From the NCBI GenBank assembly GCA_946566685.1, contig CAMNXA010000004.1:62001-126000 (forward strand): DNA of 64,000 nucleotides, written 5' to 3'. The translations under genes were made by a program, and so were the position numbers. Below are positions 26,861 through 34,872 of this stretch, piece by piece. Source of the stretch: an uncultured Lachnospiraceae bacterium. GTDB taxonomy: Bacteria; Bacillota; Clostridia; Lachnospirales; Lachnospiraceae. The notes below the pieces were generated by a model. It was not told the origin of the DNA. It worked only from the letters and a program-made list of their open reading frames with translations, and made no database searches. Position 1 is the stretch's first letter, and each line of letters starts with the position of its first letter.

Positions 26861-27829
26861 ATGGCATTAGTTACAACAACCGAAATGTTTAAGAAGGCAT
26901 ACGATGGCGGCTATGCAGTCGGCGCTTTCAACGTAAACAACATGGAGATCGTTCAGGGTATCACAGAGGCAGCAGGCGAATTGAACAGTCCTGTTATTCT
27001 TCAGGTTTCCAAAGGTGCACGTGCTTATGCAAACCACACATATCTGGTGAAGTTAGTAGAAGCGGCCGTAGCGGAGAATCCGCAGATCCCGATCGCTCTT
27101 CACTTAGATCATGGTGACACATTTGAGCTGTGTAAGTCCTGTATCGACGGCGGCTTTACTTCCGTTATGATCGATGCTTCCTCCAAGTCTTTTGAAGACA
27201 ATATCGCTCTGACAAAGCAGGTAGTGGAGTATGCGCATGATAAGGGCGTTGTGGTTGAGGCTGAGCTTGGTACTCTGGCAGGTGTTGAGGATGAAGTAGT
27301 CGTAGAGGCTGGTAAAGAGTCCTATACACGTCCGGAAGAGGTTGAGGAGTTTGTTGATAAGACAGGCTGTGACTCTCTGGCTATCGCAATCGGTACTTCC
27401 CATGGTGCATATAAGTTCACGGCTGCACAGTGTACCAGAAATGAAGAAGGCATCCTTGTTCCCCCGCCGCTTCGTTTCGATGTATTGGAGGAATGCATTA
27501 AGAGACTGCCTGGCTTCCCGATCGTTCTGCACGGTTCTTCTTCTGTTCCGCAGGAGTTCGTAAAGATGGTTAACCAGTACGGCGGTAACATGCCTGATGC
27601 AGTAGGTATTCCGGAAGAACAGCTTCGTAAGGCAGCAAAACTTGCCGTATGTAAGATCAATATTGACTCTGATATCCGTCTTGCTATGACAGGTGTTATG
27701 CGTAAATACTTCGCAGAGCATCCGGATCACTTTGATCCTCGTCAGTATCTCAAACCTGCACGTCAGGCTGTAAAAGAGATGGTTGCTCATAAGATCGTCA
27801 ATGTACTTGGTTCTGACGGTAAGGCATAA
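26861..27829 (+). CDS. fba: Class II fructose-bisphosphate aldolase
   Basis: 322 residues. Zinc-dependent aldolase splitting fructose-1,6-bisphosphate into DHAP and GAP. 'LHLDHGDTFELCKSCID' has metal-binding His and catalytic Asp, 'VEAELGTLAGVEDEV' the Glu-containing loop, 'GTSHGAYKF' the next metal His, and 'PIVLHGSSSVP' the third; 'KINIDSDIRLA' binds phosphate. Its substrate is the effector sensed by HprK, encoded ~6 kb upstream. Codon choice is shifted toward C-ending codons relative to neighbours, as expected of a highly expressed gene. Confidence 0.97.
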   Translation: MALVTTTEMFKKAYDGGYAVGAFNVNNMEIVQGITEAAGELNSPVILQVSKGARAYANHTYLVKLVEAAVAENPQIPIALHLDHGDTFELCKSCIDGGFTSVMIDASSKSFEDNIALTKQVVEYAHDKGVVVEAELGTLAGVEDEVVVEAGKESYTRPEEVEEFVDKTGCDSLAIAIGTSHGAYKFTAAQCTRNEEGILVPPPLRFDVLEECIKRLPGFPIVLHGSSSVPQEFVKMVNQYGGNMPDAVGIPEEQLRKAAKLAVCKINIDSDIRLAMTGVMRKYFAEHPDHFDPRQYLKPARQAVKEMVAHKIVNVLGSDGKA

Positions 27830-27830
27830 G

Positions 27831-27852
27831 AAAATCGGAAGGGTTCGATTTT
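27831..27852 (+). other. Small hairpin after the fba stop
   Basis: AAAATCG (27831-27837) and CGATTTT (27846-27852) form a 7-bp hairpin directly after the stop codon, before the main terminator. Possibly an mRNA 3' stabilising or first-stage termination structure. Confidence 0.4.
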
Positions 27853-27892
27853 GAGAAACTCTTTGCGGATTTAGCTTCGAGTATGAAATAAA

Positions 27893-27927
27893 AAATATCC
27901 TGGGTTGTATATAGACCCAGGATATTT
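27893..27927. terminator. Bidirectional terminator between fba and the symporter gene
   Basis: AAATATCCTGGGT (27893-27905) and ACCCAGGATATTT (27915-27927) form a perfect 13-bp stem with A-rich and T-rich flanks, serving the two convergent genes. Confidence 0.9.
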
Positions 27928-27935
27928 CTATTCGT

Positions 27936-29432
27936 TTAATTTTCCTGCATTTCTTTCAGTTCCCTGATCTGTGTCTCCTCGATATCCGGGAAGACCGAAA
28001 GGATCGGTTTCACATCTTCTTTCTTAATGTTACGCGCTACATAGTTTCTTGTAATCTTCACAACCACCGGAGAAAGGCTTAAGACACCGATCAGGTTGGG
28101 GATTGCCATCAGACCATTAAAGGTGTCTGAAAGATCCCAGGCGAGATTCTGTTTCATGACAGCGCCCTCATAGATCATCACAATGAATACAATCTTATAA
28201 ATAATAATGGATTTTGTATTAAAGAGATATTCCCATGCCTTAGAACCATAATGACTCCAACCGAGCACTGTCGAAAAGGCAAATAACAGGATTGCCAGGG
28301 CGATGAAAGCCGGGCCGGCCTTGCCAAATACGGTGGAGAATGCTTCTCCCACCAGGGCGGAACCCTCTGAAGCACTCAGTACAGCACCGGTCTCCAGATC
28401 CACCAGACCGGAAGAGAGCACTGCAAAAGCGGTCAGAGTACAGACCACGATAGTGTCTGCAAATACCTCGAAGATACCCCACATACCCTGCCGGACAGGT
28501 TCTTTGACATTGGAATTGGAGTGAACCATAACGGAGGAACCAAGCCCCGCTTCATTGGAGAATACGCCACGCTTCATACCCCAGGTAATGGCCATCTTGA
28601 TGCCGGAACCAACAATACCGCCGCCCACAGCCCGCAGGCCGAAAGCGCCCTTAAAGATAGCGGAGAATATGGCGCCGCACTGCCCGATATTTATAATGAA
28701 AATAATCAGTGCACCGACTATGTAGATGATAGCCATAAAAGGAACCAGCTTTTCCGTAACGGAGGCAATTCTCTTAAGACCGCCCAAAATGACCAGCGCA
28801 GCCAGTACTGCCAGTACGATGCCAACCACCATTGCAGGGATGCCAAAGGCAGAATTCATATTACTGGAGATGGAATTTACCTGGCTCATATTGCCGATGC
28901 CGAAAGAGGCCAGCAGACAGAAGATGGAAAACAGCACTGCCAATATAGCGCCGACCCGTTTACAGCCCTTGTAGGCGCCGAGGCCATCTTTCAGATAATA
29001 CATGGCGCCGCCGCACCACTCATTCTTTTCGTTTTTACGCCGATAGTAAATGCCGAGTACATTCTCTGAATAGTTGGTCATCATGCCAAAGAACGCTACA
29101 ATCCACATCCAGAAGATGGCGCCCGGTCCGCCTGCAACCAATGCGCTGGCCACTCCCACGATATTACCTGTGCCGATGGTGGCTGCAAGCGCTGTACACA
29201 GGGACTGGAACTGGGAAATGGACTGATCGTCCTTGCCTGTATGCTTTGTGATGTGTTTGTCCTTAAAGATACCGCCGATGGTGTTCTTAAACCAGTGCCG
29301 GATGTGGGACAACTGAAAGAACTTTGTCAGGACAGTCATCAGGATGCCGGTGCCGATCAGCAGTACCAGCATGGGGATGCCCCAGACGAAACTGTTGACG
29401 GCATTGTTTACGTTACTAATCAATTCTATCAT
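27936..29432 (-). CDS. Sodium:alanine/glycine symporter (AGCS family)
   Basis: 498 residues with about ten to eleven membrane segments. Na+-driven uptake of alanine, glycine or related small amino acids. Family signatures: 'FFQLSHIRHWFKNTIGG' after TM1, 'SQFQSLCTALAATIGTGNIVGVA' (the G-T-G-N-I substrate/sodium loop), 'GGPGAIFWMWIVAFFGMMTNYSENVLGI', 'GVFSNEAGLGSSVMVHSN' and 'GWSHYGSKAWEYLF'. GAGGAGGAGA precedes the ATG. The ~120-base leader contains an intrinsic terminator (see 29471-29504), so expression may be attenuated. Confidence 0.94.
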   Translation of the reverse strand: MIELISNVNNAVNSFVWGIPMLVLLIGTGILMTVLTKFFQLSHIRHWFKNTIGGIFKDKHITKHTGKDDQSISQFQSLCTALAATIGTGNIVGVASALVAGGPGAIFWMWIVAFFGMMTNYSENVLGIYYRRKNEKNEWCGGAMYYLKDGLGAYKGCKRVGAILAVLFSIFCLLASFGIGNMSQVNSISSNMNSAFGIPAMVVGIVLAVLAALVILGGLKRIASVTEKLVPFMAIIYIVGALIIFIINIGQCGAIFSAIFKGAFGLRAVGGGIVGSGIKMAITWGMKRGVFSNEAGLGSSVMVHSNSNVKEPVRQGMWGIFEVFADTIVVCTLTAFAVLSSGLVDLETGAVLSASEGSALVGEAFSTVFGKAGPAFIALAILLFAFSTVLGWSHYGSKAWEYLFNTKSIIIYKIVFIVMIYEGAVMKQNLAWDLSDTFNGLMAIPNLIGVLSLSPVVVKITRNYVARNIKKEDVKPILSVFPDIEETQIRELKEMQEN

Positions 29433-29470
29433 TCCTATCTCCTCCTCTTTTTATCCTTTGCCCATGAGAC

Positions 29471-29504
29471 AAAAAAGCGTAGACATTGAAAAAGAATGTC
29501 TACG
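29471..29504 (-). terminator. Terminator inside the symporter leader (possible attenuator)
   Basis: CGTAGACATT/AATGTCTACG (29478-29487/29495-29504) form a perfect 10-bp stem. Read on the minus strand it is followed by C and six Ts (29471-29476), 40 bases before the start codon and downstream of the predicted promoter. I see no glycine-riboswitch core or T-box sequence upstream. Confidence 0.65.
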
Positions 29505-29548
29505 TTGACAATCATAAGAAACCATATGAGATGCACTTCCAGTTTCCA

Positions 29549-29577
29549 AGTATACCACTGAATCACCTGCATGGCAA
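29549..29577 (-). promoter_or_regulatory. Promoter of the AGCS symporter gene
   Basis: On the minus strand TTGCCA (29577-29572), a 17-base spacer and TATACT (29554-29549). The predicted start of transcription is ~110 bases before the ATG and upstream of the leader terminator. Confidence 0.65.
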
Positions 29578-29660
29578 GTATAAATTGTATACATGGATAT
29601 CTGAAAACATTATTTTTATAGATGAATAAAAAGGATAGGGTATCCGTGAAAAATAAAAAC

Positions 29661-29705
29661 CTCCCATAAAAAGGGAGGATGCCAAGTAAAGTTTCCTTTA
29701 CTTGG
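29661..29705 (-). terminator. Tandem hairpins with T-run on the minus strand
   Basis: On the minus strand a hairpin with arms ATGCCAAGTAAAG/CTTTACTTGGCAT and a 4-base loop is followed directly by CCTCCC/GGGAGG and then a T-rich run. It could end the cyclophilin transcript (stop ~200 bases upstream) or a small RNA. Confidence 0.65.
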
Positions 29706-29912
29706 CATTATTATGAAAAAGTTTTAAATTTATCAGCTAACTTTGTTGTAATCGTTTCTGTGCTATATCTTATGGTATTAGTATACGTGGCAGAAATGTC
29801 TAAAAGATGTTAGGGAAGTGAAGTTTTTTAAAATTATATATGAACAATTTATGAACAGGACAGGTATACTAATATAAAGAACAGTACTTCAGCATATTTC
29901 TGTGGGAGCGTC

Positions 29913-30443
29913 TCACAGCTTTTCCGGCTCCGGATACTCTACCCCAAAGGTATCCACGACAACTTCCTGCATCACCTGATCTTCCAGCGGCCTGTCCTCA
30001 TAATCGGTAGCTGTTTCAGCGATACGGTTCACCACTTCCATCCCTTCAATCACTTTCCCAAACGCCGCATAAGCGCCGTCCAGACTGGGGTATGTCTTGT
30101 GCATGATGAAGAACTGGCTGCCGGCAGAGTCCGGATGCATGCTTCTTGCCATGGATAGTACACCTTCCGTATGACGCAGGTTATTGTCAAAACCGTTCTG
30201 CTTAAACTCACCGCGGATAGAATAGCCCGGGCCGCCCATGCCGGTGCCTTCCGGGTCGCCGCCCTGGATCATAAATCCTTTGATGACCCGGTGGAAGATC
30301 AGGCCGTCATAGAATTTGGCATTGATCAGGCTGATAAAATTATTGACGGATACAGGCGCCACATCAGGATATAATTCCGCTTTGATGATATCGCCGGTTT
30401 TCATGGTAAAGGTTACGATTGGATTTTGTGTATTCTGTGACAT
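29913..30443 (-). CDS. Peptidyl-prolyl cis-trans isomerase, cyclophilin type
   Basis: 176 residues. Catalyses proline isomerisation during protein folding; without a signal peptide it should be cytoplasmic. Cyclophilin motifs: 'FISLINAKFYDGLIFHRVIKGFMIQGGDPEGTG' (catalytic Arg in FHR), 'GVLSMARSMHPDSAGSQFFIM' and 'YAAFGKVIEGMEVV'. The ATG at 30443 has GGAGG five bases upstream; the track ATG at 30455 is part of that ribosome site. A minus-strand TTGCAT, 18-base spacer and TATAAT (30541-30512) is a likely promoter. Confidence 0.94.
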   Translation of the reverse strand: MSQNTQNPIVTFTMKTGDIIKAELYPDVAPVSVNNFISLINAKFYDGLIFHRVIKGFMIQGGDPEGTGMGGPGYSIRGEFKQNGFDNNLRHTEGVLSMARSMHPDSAGSQFFIMHKTYPSLDGAYAAFGKVIEGMEVVNRIAETATDYEDRPLEDQVMQEVVVDTFGVEYPEPEKL

Positions 30444-30511
30444 AAGTTCCTCCATTTAGATGTTTTTATTTTCTTTGAGCTATGAGACATTTCAACTCGC
30501 AATATGATATC

Positions 30512-30541
30512 ATTATATATAGAAAAGAAGGAATAATGCAA
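30512..30541 (-). promoter_or_regulatory. Promoter of the cyclophilin gene
   Basis: On the minus strand TTGCAT (30541-30536), 18-base spacer, TATAAT (30517-30512), ~70 bases before the ATG. Confidence 0.5.
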
Positions 30542-30578
30542 GGGTCAGATGATAGTTGCAGGGAGACGAAGAGGAAAT

Positions 30579-31442
30579 ATGCTTGAAAAACTGGTTATCA
30601 AAATGGAAGAGGAAATACTGCAAAAAAATAATTTATACAGGGCAAACGGTCTGTTGGATGAGCTTCAAGGACATGGCGTTGAGATAACAATCGGGGATAC
30701 AGGAGAATTGTCTGAGGAGGATATGGAAAACACTCTATATATCACGGATTCGGAAGAGGAGTATCGGGCGCTGCGGAAGAGGGGGCGGTATGTACTGCCA
30801 TATCGGCATGAAGAAAACACAGCAGCGGATTTTACAGGCGCCCTGTATGTGCTGGAGCAGATTGCAGAGGCGGATTACAGTACGGTAGATATGGCTTACC
30901 GCCGTCTGGCAGGGCTTCCATGGGAAATCTTGCAGACCGGACGCTGTGTCATAAGGGAGACGACATTGAAGGATGTGGAGGCTTTTTACCGGATCTATGC
31001 GGAAGAATCCATCACAGAATATATGGAAAATTTATTTGAGGATCCGGAGGAAGAGATTGCATACACAAAAGACTATATTGAACGGGTATACGGGTTTTAT
31101 GGATATGGTATGTGGACAGTTCTTGAGAAAGAGAACGGGCAGGTGATCGGCAGGGCGGGCGTCAGCTGGCGGGAAGGGTTCGATCTGCCGGAACTCGGGT
31201 TTGTGATCGGAGTGCCCTGGCAGAGACAGGGGTATGCGTATGAGGTATGCAGCGCCATTCTCGATTATGCGAAAGAAGAACTTGGCATGGACAGAGTGCA
31301 GGCCCTGGTGATGGAGGGAAATCAAAGATCGGAGATGTTGTGTCAAAAATTGGGGTTTGTGGAAAGCGGTGAGCGCGCCAGACTGGATAGGGAGATGTAT
31401 ACGGTATGGATTAAAAACCTTTATGATTCTGGCAGTGTATGA
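30579..31442 (+). CDS. GNAT-family acetyltransferase with extra N-terminal domain
   Basis: 287 residues. The C-terminal ~165 residues are a RimJ/RimL-like GNAT domain: 'CVIRETTLKDVEAFYRIY', 'WTVLEKENGQVIGRAGVSW', 'ELGFVIGVPWQRQGYAYEVCSAILDYA' (acetyl-CoA loop Q-R-Q-G-Y-A) and 'RSEMLCQKLGFVESG'. The first ~110 residues are a separate alpha/beta region ('LDELQGHGVEITIGDTGE', 'LYITDSEEEYRALRKRGRYVLPY'), reminiscent of a receiver or HAD-like half-domain but not assignable. The target is unknown. The start is ATG 30579 with GAGGA upstream. Single gene with its own terminator. Confidence 0.82.
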   Translation: MLEKLVIKMEEEILQKNNLYRANGLLDELQGHGVEITIGDTGELSEEDMENTLYITDSEEEYRALRKRGRYVLPYRHEENTAADFTGALYVLEQIAEADYSTVDMAYRRLAGLPWEILQTGRCVIRETTLKDVEAFYRIYAEESITEYMENLFEDPEEEIAYTKDYIERVYGFYGYGMWTVLEKENGQVIGRAGVSWREGFDLPELGFVIGVPWQRQGYAYEVCSAILDYAKEELGMDRVQALVMEGNQRSEMLCQKLGFVESGERARLDREMYTVWIKNLYDSGSV

Positions 31443-31474
31443 ATGACGGCCCATATCATGTAATGCAGTCAACA

Positions 31475-31498
31475 AAAGCCCCGTTTATGCGGGGCTTT
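31475..31498. terminator. Terminator between the GNAT and MCP genes
   Basis: AAAGCCCCG (31475-31483) and CGGGGCTTT (31490-31498) form a perfect 9-bp stem. The T-run is better on the minus strand, so it may mainly end the FIST-MCP operon while also serving the GNAT gene. Confidence 0.8.
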
Positions 31499-31519
31499 CA
31501 TGAACGGATCTGCTGGTTA

Positions 31520-32458
31520 TCATTCCGGATTTGTATCCTTGATGACCGGAGGGATTTGTGAGAGCATGTTATCGATATCTTCAAACATGGCGCTTTTGGT
31601 CGTGCCGAGGATACTGGCGCGGTTAATGTGTTTGATAACTTCCTGGTATTGCAGTTTTATCTCATCAAAAAACTGGCAGAGTGTCTGCAATCTGTTTTGG
31701 GAGGAACCGATCACAGTCGAGATTTCTGACTGTACGGTAGAGGCTCCGTCAGCGGCCTGTGTGATCTCATGGAAAGAATCATAGGTGGCGTTTACAATGT
31801 CGGTACCCTGTCCGAGTTTCTGTGCAGAATCAGAAATACTCTGATTCAGCTGGCTGGTACCGGCTTCCACATTATGAATATCAGCCTCTGCCTCGTTGGC
31901 AAGGGATTTGATCTCTTCCGCCAGTTCTTTCACCTTGGAGGCGACTACAGCAAAGCCCTTGCCGCTTTCGCCGGCTCTGGATGCTTCTATGGAGGCATTG
32001 ATAGCGAGGATGTTAGTCTCATCGGCAATGGAGACGATCTTATTGATGCATTTGCAGATACTGGTGACAGCAGTCTGAAGCTGTCCAAAGGTCTGTTCCA
32101 TTTCAACATAAGACTGCTCGATTGTCATGGAAGTATTTTTCAGGTCTTCCACTCTGTCCTGTGTTTTGGATACAGTCTGCCCGATAGATTCCCGTACTTG
32201 TGAGAATTCACCCGCCGTATTGTTGATGCTGGAAAAGGACTGGCCAAAATCCATAAGCTGTTCCTGAAAATGATCCGCTTTTTCCAGCACGCTGGAAAAG
32301 GATTTATTGACAAGATTTAGTTCCCATAGGGATTCCACTTCTTTCTGGATCAGTTCGTCCTTATAATCTTTTAAATGATCTGTTACATATAACACGGGAT
32401 AAAGGCTTTTTTCATTATGTAATATTTGTCCTGACTTCTTCTTTTTTGCAAACAACAT
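31520..32458 (-). CDS. Soluble methyl-accepting chemotaxis-type signalling protein
   Basis: 312 residues without any membrane segment. The central helices carry the MCP hairpin tip that binds CheA/CheW: '[33 protein letters not shown]', then '[16 protein letters not shown]'. The N-terminal ~70 residues are a short input region without an obvious sensor fold. AAAGGAGG precedes the ATG. It lies 12 bases after the FIST gene, so the two are co-transcribed and the FIST protein is the likely sensory partner. No che or flagellar genes are in this window; it could feed a distant array or another output. Confidence 0.87.
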   Translation of the reverse strand: MLFAKKKKSGQILHNEKSLYPVLYVTDHLKDYKDELIQKEVESLWELNLVNKSFSSVLEKADHFQEQLMDFGQSFSSINNTAGEFSQVRESIGQTVSKTQDRVEDLKNTSMTIEQSYVEMEQTFGQLQTAVTSICKCINKIVSIADETNILAINASIEASRAGESGKGFAVVASKVKELAEEIKSLANEAEADIHNVEAGTSQLNQSISDSAQKLGQGTDIVNATYDSFHEITQAADGASTVQSEISTVIGSSQNRLQTLCQFFDEIKLQYQEVIKHINRASILGTTKSAMFEDIDNMLSQIPPVIKDTNPE

Positions 32459-32470
32459 GTTCTTCCTCCT

Positions 32471-33526
32471 TTATTCGAATACCACGCAAGTCATGGACTG
32501 ATTGACAAAACGGTTATTGTAATGTTCCCCATATCCTACAAAGCCGATATGATTGCCAAGTGTGGACATTTCCTGAAGATAGTTCTGCATATAATTTTTT
32601 TCGGTAAACAGTTTGTAACGGAACAGGCAGTTCACCGAGAAGACAGCGGAACGCTTGGGGAATTCCCGGCAGATAGTCTCAATGGTCTGCCTTGTGATAG
32701 CTTTGTAATCCCCCAGTTCAAGAAGTATCAGCACATCAGAATCATTGACCTGACGATAGCATGCCAGGGCATTGCCGGCAACTTCCTTGATGGAAATGAT
32801 ACAGGTATCATTTCCATTGATCTTACCAAATGGATTCTGAAATGTTTGTGTCAGGATCTGTTGGTCTGTTACATGGAGGATTTCCTGATATACCTGTTTG
32901 GCTGGTCTGCCGTTTAAGGAACCGATTATGTAGTTGGCCCTGTCTGTATTGGAGGCAATAAAGCGATAATTGCCGCATTGGTGATAGATATTTTCTTTGT
33001 AAGTCTTTACCCGGCCGTTTTGATTCTTTATAAGTGCATAGGCAACGGCATCTTCATAGACTTTACCATTGGCGGAAGCCTTTCCGGCGTCAACGGTTGC
33101 GCCCATCAAAGAGACATTGTTTCGCTTCAGTGCAGTATTGATTGTTGTTAAGGCCAATGCATCATTTCCGGTACAAAAGTCAATGCATACGGTATCCTGG
33201 TGGGAGGCATTTATCTTCAGAAGATCCTCTTCCAGACGATGGATGTATTTTACAGGCATGACGGAAACCTGTTCCAGCACATTAGCCGTTGCGCTGATCC
33301 CGCCGCAAAAAGCGACAACACAGACGCCGTTTTCTATGACTTCGGTGCTGTAACCCATGCCAATACAGCCAATGCTTGGAACCTTGGGATATAATTTCTC
33401 TAGTGCCTGGACGTGAGCCTCAAATTGACTGTTATTGGAAAACAGCATAATAAATTTGGGGTTTTTCAGGCCGCTTACTGCTTCTGAAAGATTTCCGCTC
33501 TTGCTCTTTCCAAAAAATTGCTGCAT
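32471..33526 (-). CDS. FIST-domain sensory protein
   Basis: 351 residues. FIST N and C domains form a sensory unit thought to bind small ligands such as amino acids. Visible: 'NPKFIMLFSNNSQFEAHVQAL' and 'VPSIGCIGMGYSTE' in the N part; 'LMGATVDAGKASANGKVYEDAVAYALI' and 'NPFGKINGNDTCIISIKEV' in the middle; and a C-terminal segment ('NCLFRYKLFTEKNYMQNYL...HIGFVGYGE') of the FIST_C type. No signal peptide or TM segments. It is the first gene of a two-gene operon with the soluble MCP at 31520. AAAGGAG lies about 12 bases before the ATG. Confidence 0.82.
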   Translation of the reverse strand: MQQFFGKSKSGNLSEAVSGLKNPKFIMLFSNNSQFEAHVQALEKLYPKVPSIGCIGMGYSTEVIENGVCVVAFCGGISATANVLEQVSVMPVKYIHRLEEDLLKINASHQDTVCIDFCTGNDALALTTINTALKRNNVSLMGATVDAGKASANGKVYEDAVAYALIKNQNGRVKTYKENIYHQCGNYRFIASNTDRANYIIGSLNGRPAKQVYQEILHVTDQQILTQTFQNPFGKINGNDTCIISIKEVAGNALACYRQVNDSDVLILLELGDYKAITRQTIETICREFPKRSAVFSVNCLFRYKLFTEKNYMQNYLQEMSTLGNHIGFVGYGEHYNNRFVNQSMTCVVFE

Positions 33527-33573
33527 ATTGCTGCGTCTCCTTTTCTATTATATTTTAGATTTTTGCTCAATAC

Positions 33574-33603
33574 ATTATAAGGGAAATAAAATGGATGCGT
33601 CAA
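33574..33603 (-). promoter_or_regulatory. Promoter of the FIST-MCP operon
   Basis: On the minus strand TTGACG (33603-33598), 18-base spacer, TATAAT (33579-33574), ~48 bases before the FIST start codon. Confidence 0.68.
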
Positions 33604-33649
33604 TGGTTTTATTGTGATCGTGGCAACTTAAGTGCGAGCGGGACTGCCC

Positions 33650-33678
33650 TTTACAAATCCGGTCGAAATAGCTATAAT
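33650..33678 (+). promoter_or_regulatory. Promoter of the EamA transporter gene
   Basis: TTTACA (33650-33655), exactly 17 bases, TATAAT (33673-33678), 41 bases before the ATG. It is divergent from the FIST-MCP promoter, with ~50 bases between the two. Confidence 0.78.
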
Positions 33679-33718
33679 AAAAAATCGCAGTCGATCATCT
33701 GGACAGAAAGGTTTACTT

Positions 33719-34675
33719 ATGAAAAAAGAATTCAGAAATTCGTTTCTCCTTATCCTGACAGCCCTTGTCTGGGGTATTGCCTTCGTGGCGCAAAGACAGG
33801 GTGGTGCCGCGGCGGGGCCATATACGTTTAACTGTATCAGGTCATTTCTTGGTGCAGCGGTGCTCCTGCCGGTCATCCGTCTGCTGGATGGCCGCAGTAA
33901 AAGCCATGAACCGCAGACGATACAGGACAAACGCAGATTATGGATTGGCGGCAGCCTGTGCGGGGCGGTGCTTTTTGTGGCAAGCACTTTTCAGCAAATG
34001 GGAATGTATTACGGCACTACTGCGGGCAAGGCGGGATTCCTGACGGCCTGCTATATCCTTCTGGTGCCGGTGTTGGGAATCTTTCTTGGGAAAAAGTGCC
34101 GATGGAATGTGTGGGTGAGTATCCTGGTGGCAGTCGTGGGACTTTATTTTCTATGTCTGACAGAAGGATTTTCATTTTATATGAGCGATGTTTTGCTGCT
34201 TCTGTGCGCAGCATGTTTTTCCGTTCATATTATGGTGATAGACCATTTTTCACCATTGGTGAACGGGGTGCGTATGTCCTGTATACAGTTCCTGGTCTGT
34301 GGCGTGCTGGGGCTTGTGCCGATGATCGCTGTGGAGATATTGCATGCACCGGGAGGCATTCAGGGCTGGGCGCAGATGTTCACAGGCTGGGATGTGTGGA
34401 TCCCGATCCTGTATGCGGGGGTGATGTCCTGCGGTGTAGGCTATACATTACAGATCATCGGGCAGGATGGGATCAATCCGGCGATCGCGTCTCTGTTGAT
34501 GAGTCTGGAGTCGGTATTCTCCGTACTGGCGGGCATGCTGATCTTACATGAGACCATGACCGGGCGGGAAGTTCTGGGCTGTGTTCTTGTGTTTGCGGCG
34601 GTGCTGTTTGCGCAGGTGAATTTTGGGGAGTTACAGAGTGTATGCCGGGGTTTTAGAAAGAAGTCTGAGAAGTAA
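33719..34675 (+). CDS. DMT-superfamily (EamA) transporter
   Basis: 318 residues with two EamA repeats and about ten membrane helices. Such proteins export or import metabolites such as amino acids or sugars. The first repeat begins 'NSFLLILTALVWGIAFVAQRQG' and includes 'GKAGFLTACYILLVPVLGIFLG'; the second includes 'LYAGVMSCGVGYTLQIIGQ' and the typical 'PAIASLLMSLESVFSVLAGMLILHETM'. The start is ATG 33719 with GAAAGG upstream; the longer track frame includes the promoter. Substrate not deducible. Confidence 0.9.
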   Translation: MKKEFRNSFLLILTALVWGIAFVAQRQGGAAAGPYTFNCIRSFLGAAVLLPVIRLLDGRSKSHEPQTIQDKRRLWIGGSLCGAVLFVASTFQQMGMYYGTTAGKAGFLTACYILLVPVLGIFLGKKCRWNVWVSILVAVVGLYFLCLTEGFSFYMSDVLLLLCAACFSVHIMVIDHFSPLVNGVRMSCIQFLVCGVLGLVPMIAVEILHAPGGIQGWAQMFTGWDVWIPILYAGVMSCGVGYTLQIIGQDGINPAIASLLMSLESVFSVLAGMLILHETMTGREVLGCVLVFAAVLFAQVNFGELQSVCRGFRKKSEK

Positions 34676-34732
34676 TTTGGGAAAATGAGACAAAAATGAT
34701 TGTACAAATTTGTGAAAAATGAAATATTGCAC

Positions 34733-34761
34733 TTGACACGGCAAAATGATAGTGCTACAAT
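34733..34761 (+). promoter_or_regulatory. Promoter of the amt gene
   Basis: Consensus TTGACA (34733-34738), 17-base spacer, TACAAT (34756-34761). Transcription should begin near 34768, directly before the leader terminator. Confidence 0.82.
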
Positions 34762-34776
34762 GCAACTCATAAAAGC

Positions 34777-34809
34777 AAAGGCGCTTTGAGGAAACTCAAG
34801 GCGCTTTTT
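34777..34809 (+). terminator. Terminator in the amt leader (possible attenuator)
   Basis: GCGCTTTGAG (34781-34790) pairs with CTCAAGGCGC (34795-34804, one G-U) around a GAAA loop and can extend outward through A-T pairs with the following TTTTT. It lies ~10 bases into the predicted transcript and ~65 bases before the amt ATG. Confidence 0.75.
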
Positions 34810-34872
34810 CTATTGCGCGTATAAGCTATTCGGGCCCGCTTACACACGTATCGATAATGAGGAGGGAATATT

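Larger units (their letters stand above)
29433..29912. other. 480-base gap between the symporter and cyclophilin genes
   Basis: No protein gene. From the symporter side it holds the leader terminator, the promoter, then at ~29669-29705 a CCTCCC/GGGAGG hairpin adjoining a 13-bp perfect hairpin. The remaining ~200 bases toward the cyclophilin stop are A/T-rich with no convincing frame; a small RNA read on the minus strand would fit. Confidence 0.5.

Noticed and set aside
27104-27790. 228-residue minus-strand frame within fba
   Set aside because: Antisense shadow of a full-length conserved aldolase gene.
28521-29069. 182-residue + strand frame within the symporter gene
   Set aside because: Antisense shadow of a clear AGCS transporter on the minus strand; no ribosome site and no family resemblance.
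29433-29560. Glycine riboswitch or T-box upstream of the symporter gene
   Set aside because: No conserved glycine-aptamer core or T-box sequence found on the minus strand; only the terminator hairpin is visible.
34762-34872. ANTAR-type double hairpin upstream of amt
   Set aside because: Only ~10 bases lie between the predicted transcript start and the terminator stem, and the loop is GAAA rather than the six-base A-x-x-G loop.
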